From a virus, in the IMG/VR virus record IMGVR_UViG_3300021961_008390, positions 1 through 30,398 of that record: 30,398 nucleotides of DNA; one strand, written 5' to 3'. Every line of letters begins with the position of its first letter. Position 1 is the first letter of the stretch. Shown here piece by piece: positions 24,701 to 30,398 of this stretch. A model generated the notes under the pieces. It was given only the letters and a program-made list of their open reading frames with translations, did not search any database and was not told the DNA's origin. Made by a program: the position numbers and the translations under genes.

Positions 24701-25650
24701 AAGTAGTCTACGTAACAGGTTGTTTAGGGTTCATAGGATCTTATGTAACAAGAGCATGTCTTAGTAAAGGATGGTATGTAAAGGGAGTTGATAAGGGAAC
24801 ATATGCAGCTAATAAAACTCTACTAAAAGAATTTAAAGAGTACAGTACTTTTTCATTTGTTGATTGTGATATAAATGATTTAAAGTTTCTATACGATTGT
24901 GATTATATAATTAATACAGCAGCCGAAACTCACGTAGGTAATTCAATTGCTAATTCAGATGAGTTTGTATCTTCAAATGTAAACGGAGTACACAACTTAC
25001 TAGAGTTAATTAAGAATCACAGGGGAGAGCATTCAGCAAAACCTGTACTACTCCACTTTAGTACAGATGAAGTGTATGGTGACATTGCCGAAGGAGAGCA
25101 TATCGAAACAGATTTACTTAAACCTTCCAATCCATACTCAGCTACAAAAGCAGCAGCTGATATGTTAGTAACAGCATGGGGCAGAACATATAACCTTCCA
25201 TATGTAATAGTTAGGCCAACTAACAACTACGGAGCAGGTCAGTACACGGAGAAGCTAATTCCTAAGGCATTGAAGTACCTAAAACTGGGTAAAAAGATTC
25301 CACTGCACAATAACGGCACTCCAATTAGAACTTGGCTACATGCTCAGGATACAGCCAATGCTGTTGTAAAGATAATCGAATCAGGAGTACAGAATGAGAT
25401 ATTTAATATCTGTGGAGGATTTGAGCAAAGTAATTTGGAAACCATCAAAAAAGTTCTTACATTGTACAATAAGGATCAGGTTTATATATTAGAAGACTTT
25501 GTAGATTTCTCATATGATAGACAAGGGCAGGATGTTCGATATGCTTTGAATGATGATAAATTAAGGGCATTAGGATGGAAGCCCCAAATAAACTTTGATA
25601 CTGAATTAAAGTATATTGTAGAATACTATAGAGAGAAGTTTATATGGTAG
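24697..25650 (+). CDS. RmlB-like NDP-sugar 4,6-dehydratase
   Basis: A 317-residue extended SDR. NAD-binding 'VTGCLGFIGSYV', 'INTAAETHVGNSI', 'HFSTDEVYGDI' (120-130; Asp124 and Glu125 are the dehydratase acid/base pair), 'NPYSATKAAAD' with Tyr147-x3-Lys151, and 'RPTNNYGAGQYTEKLIP'. These match dTDP-glucose 4,6-dehydratase (RmlB) closely, so a 4-keto-6-deoxy nucleotide sugar is the probable product. The nucleotide cannot be told: dTDP, UDP or CDP are all possible, and a CDP product would be the classical substrate of the RfbH-like enzyme at 12164. Starts with GTG overlapping the preceding stop by four bases. Confidence 0.9.
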   Translation: MKVVYVTGCLGFIGSYVTRACLSKGWYVKGVDKGTYAANKTLLKEFKEYSTFSFVDCDINDLKFLYDCDYIINTAAETHVGNSIANSDEFVSSNVNGVHNLLELIKNHRGEHSAKPVLLHFSTDEVYGDIAEGEHIETDLLKPSNPYSATKAAADMLVTAWGRTYNLPYVIVRPTNNYGAGQYTEKLIPKALKYLKLGKKIPLHNNGTPIRTWLHAQDTANAVVKIIESGVQNEIFNICGGFEQSNLETIKKVLTLYNKDQVYILEDFVDFSYDRQGQDVRYALNDDKLRALGWKPQINFDTELKYIVEYYREKFIW

Positions 25651-26261
25651 AATTAAAAAAGAGAATAGCTGAAATAGCCTATATACATAAGCTAGGACAT
25701 TTAGGAAGCTACTTATCGAGTGTAGGTATTGTTGATGAGATCTTTTCTAAAATGAATAAAGACGATATCTTTATACTATCCTCAGGTCATGCATCCTTAG
25801 CAATGTACGTATGCCTGGAGAAGTATCATGGAATAAATGCTGAGGAGTTGTTTATCAAACATGGAGGACATCCTCATAGGGATGAAGAGAATAAGATATA
25901 CTGCTCAACAGGAAGTCTAGGATTAGGATTGACAATTGCTCTAGGAAGAGCAGTAGCTAATCCAAAGAGAAAGGTTTGGGTATTGATAAGCGATGGTGAA
26001 GCAGCTGAAGGGAGTATTTGGGAGGCTCTTAAGACTATTGTAGAAGAAAAGATTGATAACATAGAAGTATTTGTTAACATAAACGGATTATGTGCATATA
26101 AAGAAGTTGATCAAGATTACATCTCATCTAGGTTAAAAGCATTCCTACCTACAATTAATCTAAGATATACTACGGTAGAGCAATACCCTTTCTTAAAAGG
26201 ACTAAATGCACACTACCATGTAATGAATGAAGACAATTATAAACAGGTTTTAGAATCTTAA
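25644..26261 (+). CDS. Transketolase-like subunit, thiamine diphosphate-binding domain
   Basis: A 205-residue protein matching the N-terminal third of transketolase: 'HLGSYLSSVGIVDEI' (His19), 'FILSSGHASLAMY' (His49), 'KHGGHPHRDEE', 'STGSLGLGLTIALGRAVA' and the ThDP/metal motif 'SDGEAAEGSIWEALKTIVEEKIDNIEVFVNINGL' (Asp117). The pyrimidine-binding half is on the next gene one base later. Such split transketolases are known in bacteria and archaea; in sugar clusters they may transfer a two-carbon unit to make branched sugars or supply precursors. Overlaps the RmlB-like gene by seven bases. Substrate unknown. Confidence 0.88.
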   Translation: MVELKKRIAEIAYIHKLGHLGSYLSSVGIVDEIFSKMNKDDIFILSSGHASLAMYVCLEKYHGINAEELFIKHGGHPHRDEENKIYCSTGSLGLGLTIALGRAVANPKRKVWVLISDGEAAEGSIWEALKTIVEEKIDNIEVFVNINGLCAYKEVDQDYISSRLKAFLPTINLRYTTVEQYPFLKGLNAHYHVMNEDNYKQVLES

Positions 26262-26262
26262 T

Positions 26263-26739
26263 ATGAGAAGAACGTTTGCAAGCTTGTTACACCAAGCAAT
26301 GGAACATAATCAAGACATACACTTAGTAACAGGTGATTTAGGATATGGACTCTGGGACGATGTAAGAGATACTTACCCCGATCGCTTTCATAATGTAGGT
26401 TCTTCCGAAATGGTTATGATGGGAATGGCTATTGGATTGGCAATGGAAGGAAAGATTCCTTTTGTATACTCTATTACTCCTTTTGCAATCTATAGGCCTT
26501 TTGAAATGATTAGGAATTATTTAGATTATGAAAAAATTCCTGTAAACATTATTGGAGGAGGTAGAGATAAGGATTATGGATATTTAGGATTCTCTCACTG
26601 GTCTCATGACGATAAAAGAATTATGGGAGTATTTGATAATATCAAAACATATCATCCAGAAACAGATGAAGAGTTAACAGACTTCTTTAAGTATACATTA
26701 CAGAAGAGATCTCCAATCTATATTAATTTAAAGCGATGA
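26263..26739 (+). CDS. Transketolase-like subunit, pyrimidine-binding domain
   Basis: A 158-residue partner of the preceding gene: 'HLVTGDLGYG', 'FHNVGSSEMVMMGMAIGLAMEGKIPFVYSITPFAIYRPFEMIRN' with the catalytic Glu49 that activates thiamine diphosphate, and 'IIGGGRDKDYGYLGFSHWSHDDKRIM'. It ends with 'SPIYINLKR' at the end of the Pyr domain; the C-terminal transketolase domain (about 130 residues) is missing. Two-gene split enzymes usually keep it on the second subunit, so this is a minimal form. The next gene begins within the ATGA overlap. Confidence 0.88.
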   Translation: MRRTFASLLHQAMEHNQDIHLVTGDLGYGLWDDVRDTYPDRFHNVGSSEMVMMGMAIGLAMEGKIPFVYSITPFAIYRPFEMIRNYLDYEKIPVNIIGGGRDKDYGYLGFSHWSHDDKRIMGVFDNIKTYHPETDEELTDFFKYTLQKRSPIYINLKR

Positions 26740-27515
26740 AAATACTAATTACAGGCGGTAACGGATATCTAGCAAAGAGCATTACAAAGAGCTTATGGAG
26801 TAAGTATCATATAATAGCTCCAGGTAGAGATGAGTTAGATTTAACCGATAGTAAGTCTGTTGATCGTTTCTTTAAAGATAAATACTTTGATGTAGTTATA
26901 CATACAGCCATAAAAGGTGCAGCTAGTCCTAGAGATCCAGACGAGACTATTTCATTTTGGAATTTAGTTATGTTTTATAATTTAATGTCAAAGAGAGATC
27001 ATTTTAATAAACTAATCAATATAGGTTCAGGAGCTGAAAGATATTTGATAGAAACTCCTTACGGACATAGTAAAAGTATTATTAATAAGTTAGTTCATAA
27101 GCATGATAACTTTTATACTTTAAGAATATATGGAGTGTTTAGTGAGGATGAATTAGAGACAAGATTCATAAAAGCTAGTATCAATAATGTATTGCAAGGT
27201 AATCCAATAAAGATACATCAGGATAAGTTAATGGACTTTATGTATATGCCTGACTTGATTGCTATAATCGAACACTACATTGTAGGTAAAGATCTTCTGA
27301 AAGAAGTAGACTGTATATATGATGATACTGTTTCGTTAAGTAATATAGCTCAGCAAATAAATAATCTATCAATAAATAAAGTACCAATCAATATAGAAGA
27401 TCCTCTTCCAGGACAGAACTATATAGGAACTTACAACAATCTTCCAATAGCTTACTTAGGATTGGAACAAGGAATTAAAAACGTCTATAATAAATTAGTA
27501 AATGCAGCCAATTAG
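26736..27515 (+). CDS. Extended SDR, GDP-fucose synthase/RmlD-like reductase-epimerase
   Basis: A 259-residue NAD(P)-dependent protein starting 'KILITGGNGYLAKSI' (GGxGYLA), with 'LDLTDSKSVDRFF....FDVVIHTA' as in RmlD and Fcl, 'INIGSGAE' in place of the Ser strand, and 'TPYGHSKSI' holding Tyr-x3-Lys. It ends 'GLEQGIKNVY'. It is short for an epimerase, with a reduced C-terminal half. Placed after Gmd and a 4,6-dehydratase, it is the best local candidate to reduce or epimerise a 4-keto-6-deoxy sugar, possibly to GDP-L-fucose. The function is inferred from context. Its last 14 bases overlap the next gene. Confidence 0.8.
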   Translation: MKILITGGNGYLAKSITKSLWSKYHIIAPGRDELDLTDSKSVDRFFKDKYFDVVIHTAIKGAASPRDPDETISFWNLVMFYNLMSKRDHFNKLINIGSGAERYLIETPYGHSKSIINKLVHKHDNFYTLRIYGVFSEDELETRFIKASINNVLQGNPIKIHQDKLMDFMYMPDLIAIIEHYIVGKDLLKEVDCIYDDTVSLSNIAQQINNLSINKVPINIEDPLPGQNYIGTYNNLPIAYLGLEQGIKNVYNKLVNAAN

Positions 27516-28770
27516 TTTTTGTATCAATACAGCTAGAAACGAATTAGAGTATATTAAGTTATTGTTTAAATCACTTAAAGATAATCTGAAGTCAGATGAA
27601 CATGAAATTATTGTGTTTATAGACTCTGACAATGAAGGTACTTTTGAATGGTTACTTGAGCAGAAATTACAATTTAAAAATCTTAGAGTACTTAAAAACA
27701 TTCTACCGGTATGTTATGGCTATGCTAGAAATATAAATGAGATGTTTAAATTTGCTTCTCATGATATAGTTTCTTATTTACAATCAGATATGGTTATAAG
27801 TAAAGACTACGATGAGTATGTACTGAAGCATGTTAAGCCTAATATGGTGCTATCTAGTACTAGAATTGAACCACCACTACATGGACCAGGGCCTGAAAAG
27901 CATACAATGAACTTTGGATTAGCTCCTTCTGAATTTAAGTATGAGGAGTTCTTGCAGTACTGTAAAGAGAATCGCCAAGAGAATTTAACAGAATATTTCT
28001 TTGCTCCATTTACAATGTATAAAGATGTTTGGAATAGTATAGGAGGTCATGATACATTGTTTAGAAGATCAAGAGAAGACTCTGATATATTAAATAGACT
28101 AATACTTTCAGGAGTAGAGATCGTACAAACATGGGAAGCTTTGGTGTATCATTTCACCTGTACTTCAAGTAGAGGAAAAGGATGGTTTGATAAGTCAAAT
28201 AAAGAAGCACAACTAAGAGCAAGAATGCAAGAACAAGCAGACGAAGTTGAAATGACTAGGATGTTTAGAAAGTGGGGAGGATTTAGTCACGGTAAGCCTT
28301 TTGACTATCACTACGATATTGTAGCTAATATAGAATTTGACTCAGCAAATCTTATGCTACTACCAATAGTAGAAACATTTTTTAATAAAGTAGGAGTAAC
28401 AAATAAAGATGCATACGACTATTTAGTAAATGCAGATGAGCATAAGTATGCGAATGAATTACTTAATTTTAGTCAAGAGGACTGGGACAGTTATTCGTAC
28501 CTATATAACACACAAAACTTAGAAGACAGGTTTATGTTAGGAGAGGTGGAGGGAGATATAATTCTGACTTTTAAACTGAGTCAAATCAATCAAGAAAATT
28601 ATAATGAAGTATTACAGAACCTACAACATATTGTTCATAATGCTGAAGAAGGAGATTGGGAGGTCGGAGGACTAATACTATCAATAAAGAATAAAACAAA
28701 CAATATTAAAGATAAGATTAAAATAACTAACCCAGAAATAAAACCAAAACACTTATACGAAGTGTATTAG
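27502..28770 (+). CDS. GT2-family glycosyltransferase with unknown C-terminal region
   Basis: Last gene of the glycan island, 422 residues. GT-A domain: 'ISFCINTARNELEYIKLLFKSL', 'IIVFIDSDNEGT' (37-47), 'CYGYARNINEMF', metal-binding 'YLQSDMVISKD' (92-102), and 'RSREDSDILNRLILSG' near 190-205 with the catalytic-type 'ED'. Residues from about 265 onward do not look like part of a GT2 fold: helical, acidic, without motif. That extra region may bind the acceptor or a partner protein. Followed by an AT-rich gap with a TATTTAT element. Confidence 0.82.
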   Translation: MQPISFCINTARNELEYIKLLFKSLKDNLKSDEHEIIVFIDSDNEGTFEWLLEQKLQFKNLRVLKNILPVCYGYARNINEMFKFASHDIVSYLQSDMVISKDYDEYVLKHVKPNMVLSSTRIEPPLHGPGPEKHTMNFGLAPSEFKYEEFLQYCKENRQENLTEYFFAPFTMYKDVWNSIGGHDTLFRRSREDSDILNRLILSGVEIVQTWEALVYHFTCTSSRGKGWFDKSNKEAQLRARMQEQADEVEMTRMFRKWGGFSHGKPFDYHYDIVANIEFDSANLMLLPIVETFFNKVGVTNKDAYDYLVNADEHKYANELLNFSQEDWDSYSYLYNTQNLEDRFMLGEVEGDIILTFKLSQINQENYNEVLQNLQHIVHNAEEGDWEVGGLILSIKNKTNNIKDKIKITNPEIKPKHLYEVY

Positions 28771-28779
28771 AAACTAAAC

Positions 28780-28799
28780 TATTTATATAAAAAGCAAAT
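28780..28799 (+). promoter_or_regulatory. Possible promoter ahead of 28800
   Basis: The 29-base gap behind the glycan island contains TATTTATATAAA (28780-28791), sharing TATTTAT with other likely unit starts. No terminator hairpin is visible between the island and this gene, so read-through is also possible. Confidence 0.3.
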
Positions 28800-29144
28800 A
28801 TGAATCTAGTAAACGAAATAAAACAAATACTTTCAGAAGTAACTAAAGTAAACTTCAAAGGACATAAATTTGTACTTAAGATCGATGTCAATGAAGATCC
28901 AAACAAAAAAGGAGTAAAGGTACAGTTCCTGCCTACCACATTCACAGGCATGTCTAAGAAAGAACAAGACGACATCGCTATGGAACTAGCTCAAAAGTTG
29001 AATCAAGGACTATCACCCCTAGGGTTAGCTGTTGAGAGAGATAGAGAATTAAAGGATAAGACAATTATAGGATTCTTTATCTACATAGAATATCTTAATA
29101 AAATTATAATTAATGCTTTAAATCAAGCAGCAAAAGGACAATAA
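28800..29144 (+). CDS. Small hypothetical phage protein
   Basis: A 114-residue soluble protein I do not recognise. It is a compact mix of a helical start ('NLVNEIKQILSEVT'), a beta section ('FKGHKFVLKIDVNEDP....VKVQFLPTTF'), a helix ('SKKEQDDIAMELAQKLNQGL') and a hydrophobic C-terminal part ('KTIIGFFIYIEYLNKIIINALNQ') that is not long enough to be a sure membrane helix. It follows the glycan island but has no sugar-enzyme features. The next gene starts seven bases later. Confidence 0.7.
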   Translation: MNLVNEIKQILSEVTKVNFKGHKFVLKIDVNEDPNKKGVKVQFLPTTFTGMSKKEQDDIAMELAQKLNQGLSPLGLAVERDRELKDKTIIGFFIYIEYLNKIIINALNQAAKGQ

Positions 29145-29150
29145 TATATT

Positions 29151-29363
29151 ATGGCAAAGTTTTGTTTTTATTCAAAAAGTAACCCTACACAAGAACCTGT
29201 AGGAGTAGTAGATGCAGTAAGTAGAGAAGAGGCAGTTAAATTCTTCTCACTAACTAAAATGTTACCAGTAAACGATTTTCTAACAATTTTTGAAGTAAAA
29301 GGCTACACACATGGTGCACAAGAAGGAATTGCGGAAAACACTAAACAGCTACTTAAAGGCTAG
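29151..29363 (+). CDS. Small hypothetical protein
   Basis: A 70-residue protein with no recognised family. It begins 'MAKFCFYSKSNP', then 'VDAVSREEAVKFFSLTKMLPVNDFLTIFEV', a helix and strand pattern that resembles small phage proteins with a 'SREEAV..F' helix. No membrane segment or Cys pairs. It is followed by a short gap to the gene at 29386. Support is by position in a tightly packed row and by neighbour-like composition. Confidence 0.6.
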   Translation: MAKFCFYSKSNPTQEPVGVVDAVSREEAVKFFSLTKMLPVNDFLTIFEVKGYTHGAQEGIAENTKQLLKG

Positions 29364-29385
29364 TATTAGTATAAAGGAAAAGGAT

Positions 29386-29721
29386 ATGGCTAGAGAGGTA
29401 ATGGAAAAAAAGCTCTTCATAGAAAACATCATCCTTTTAAGAGAGATAGAGGACAGGAGAGACTTTATGGAAGAAGAGATCGGAGTAGATATGTCTATCT
29501 ACGAAGAGAAGTTCTTACAAGTAATAGAAAACCTATTTAAAATACACTTCAGCAAAGAACAATTTGCATTAATACAATACTATTTGTATCAAGTACCTAC
29601 CATAGATAATTGGGACGGTAAGATAGATCTCTCAGATGGAAAGGATATGATCACAGTAGACTTTGAAACACCTGAGCAGGTATGGAATGTAATAACAAGT
29701 ATAAAAGAAGTTAAGAAATAG
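29386..29721 (+). CDS. Small acidic hypothetical protein
   Basis: A 111-residue protein from ATG 29386. A longer reading from ATG 29311 would overlap the preceding gene by 53 bases and adds a basic stretch without relation to the rest, so the inner start, which leaves a 22-base gap, is preferred. The protein is helical and acidic ('LLREIEDRRDFMEEEIGVD'), with 'FKIHFSKEQFALIQYYLYQ' and 'TVDFETPEQVWNVITSIKE' near the end. No known domain. A role as a small regulatory or structural accessory is possible but not shown. Confidence 0.65.
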   Translation: MAREVMEKKLFIENIILLREIEDRRDFMEEEIGVDMSIYEEKFLQVIENLFKIHFSKEQFALIQYYLYQVPTIDNWDGKIDLSDGKDMITVDFETPEQVWNVITSIKEVKK

Positions 29722-29778
29722 TTGCTAGAACGAATACTTATTCTTATATTTAGGTATAATTAATAAACAAAAACGGTT
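29722..29778 (+). promoter_or_regulatory. AT-rich gap with short palindrome, possible promoter
   Basis: The gap holds the palindrome GAATA-CT-TATTC (29731-29742), then TATATTTAGGTATAATTAAT and the leader AAACGGTTATG of the gene at 29779. The palindrome could be an operator half-site pair or part of a weak hairpin. No T-run follows, so a terminator is unlikely. Confidence 0.3.
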
Positions 29779-30186
29779 ATGAATTTAGAAATGATTCCTT
29801 GTACAAGATGTGGCAATGATATGCCAAAGCTCCGATTAGACAATTACGGATACGATTTCTGTGTTAATTGCTCAGATGTAAAGCCTAAGGTAGGACGTAT
29901 TAGAGTAGTAGGAGAAGGAGACTATACAGTCACTGAGCTTGATATCTTAGATCAAGATACTGCTAGAAGATTACAAGAGCTAGAAAATACTTCAAGAGGA
30001 GTAAGAAATGTTCCATTAGAGATTCTAAACTACGATGAAGATGAGATAACAGATGATGCTAAAGCATTAGATGCTGTTATTGAAAAGACTCTAGATGATG
30101 AATTGGAAGTCGAAGAAGTAGAAGAAGACTTAGAAGATCTAGAGGACGTTGAAGATGTAGATCTAGAAGACGAAGATGAAGACTAA
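29779..30186 (+). CDS. DksA/TraR-like zinc-finger protein with acidic C-terminus
   Basis: A 135-residue protein. Residues 8-31 have C8-x2-C11 and C28-x2-C31, with 'CGNDMPKLRL' between, close to the DksA/TraR zinc-finger pattern ('CG..I...RL......C..C'). Classical DksA proteins bind RNA polymerase through a coiled coil ahead of this finger; that coiled coil is missing here. The last 35 residues are almost all Glu and Asp with a few Val and Leu. Such tails can mimic nucleic acid. It may bind host or phage RNA polymerase, or a basic protein. The next gene starts at the base after its stop. Confidence 0.75.
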   Translation: MNLEMIPCTRCGNDMPKLRLDNYGYDFCVNCSDVKPKVGRIRVVGEGDYTVTELDILDQDTARRLQELENTSRGVRNVPLEILNYDEDEITDDAKALDAVIEKTLDDELEVEEVEEDLEDLEDVEDVDLEDEDED

Positions 30187-30398
30187 ATGCCAAAAGCTAA
30201 ATTCATATCTAAAGATGATTGCCTCAGAGCAATGGACAACACTAAAAGTAATAGAGGAGCAGCTCGATTTCTTCGTTGCAGCTTTGTCCATTATAAGAAG
30301 TATGCCAGAACTTATGTAAACGATGAAGGAATATCTCTATGGGAGGTTCATAAGAATCCAGCCGGAATAGGTATTCCTAAATATCTTCCTAACAAAGG
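30187..30398 (+). CDS. Partial gene, N-terminal helix-turn-helix-like region (3' end outside window)
   Basis: A frame open from ATG 30187 to the window end, 70 complete codons, starting MPKAKFISKDDCLRAMDNT. 'NRGAARFLRCSFVHYKKYARTY' looks like a helix-turn-helix (A-A-R-F-L...S....Y-K-K-Y-A), and 'SLWEVHKNPAGIGIPKYL' follows. I have seen similar segments at the start of phage HNH/homing-type or DNA-binding proteins, but only by memory. Whether a nuclease domain follows cannot be told. It begins at the base after the TAA of the preceding gene, so the two are in one unit. Confidence 0.65.
   Translation, partial: MPKAKFISKDDCLRAMDNTKSNRGAARFLRCSFVHYKKYARTYVNDEGISLWEVHKNPAGIGIPKYLPNK

Noticed and set aside
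29311-29385. ATG 29311 as start of the acidic protein
   Set aside because: It would cause a 53-base overlap with the gene at 29151 and adds a basic stretch; ATG 29386 leaves a normal gap.
29731-29742. Terminator at GAATACTTATTC
   Set aside because: A 5-bp AT-rich stem with a 2-base loop cannot form a stable hairpin, and no T-run follows.

Overview
The window is best read as part of a large double-stranded DNA phage genome infecting a member of the Bacteroidota. All supported genes lie on the + strand, packed with small gaps or overlaps. The DNA is AT-rich. Starts are preceded by AT-rich leaders without clear Shine-Dalgarno sequences (often ..GTTATG), as expected for Bacteroidota. Phage identity comes from a family A DNA polymerase without a bacterial neighbourhood, a lysis cassette (holin-like proteins, GH19 endolysin, spanin-like overlapping pair), a DUF3310 protein and many tiny unknown genes. 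No terminase, capsid or tail gene is visible, so the phage lineage cannot be fixed.

Layout. 1-1621: 3' part of a DNA polymerase I-type gene. 1685-3817: a GroES/GroEL chaperonin pair followed by a small histone-H1-like protein. 3820-3873: a GC-rich island that can fold into two hairpins and a possible pseudoknot. 3898-4751: three small genes, one a zinc ribbon, ending at a strong intrinsic terminator. 4830-6844: lysis module, ending at a second strong terminator. 6908-8099: DUF3310 protein and a Cas4/RecB-type nuclease with a predicted Fe-S cluster. 8135-8317: a ribbon-helix-helix-like protein.

8322-28770: an almost uninterrupted 20-kb glycan island of about 22 genes. It encodes sugar-nucleotide enzymes (GDP-mannose 4,6-dehydratase, an RmlB-like dehydratase, an RmlD/Fcl-like reductase, an RfbH-type 3-dehydrase, a compact DegT aminotransferase, a nucleotidyltransferase-like protein and a HAD phosphatase-APH kinase fusion), a split two-gene transketolase, at least nine probable glycosyltransferases (GT-A, GT-B, GT11, GT10 and two other fucosyltransferase-like proteins), and tailoring enzymes (2OG oxygenase, cupin, hexapeptide acyltransferase, SGNH hydrolase). 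Many genes are joined by 4-nt ATGA/GTGA overlaps. The likely joint task is to make and attach an unusual, probably fucose- or deoxysugar-containing glycan, either on the virion or on a host surface structure; the acceptor cannot be seen here.

28800-30398: small genes of unknown role, a DksA/TraR-like zinc-finger protein with a very acidic tail, and the start of a gene cut by the window end. No gene-free stretch exceeds 300 bases. No tRNA, rRNA, CRISPR array or insertion sequence was recognised.
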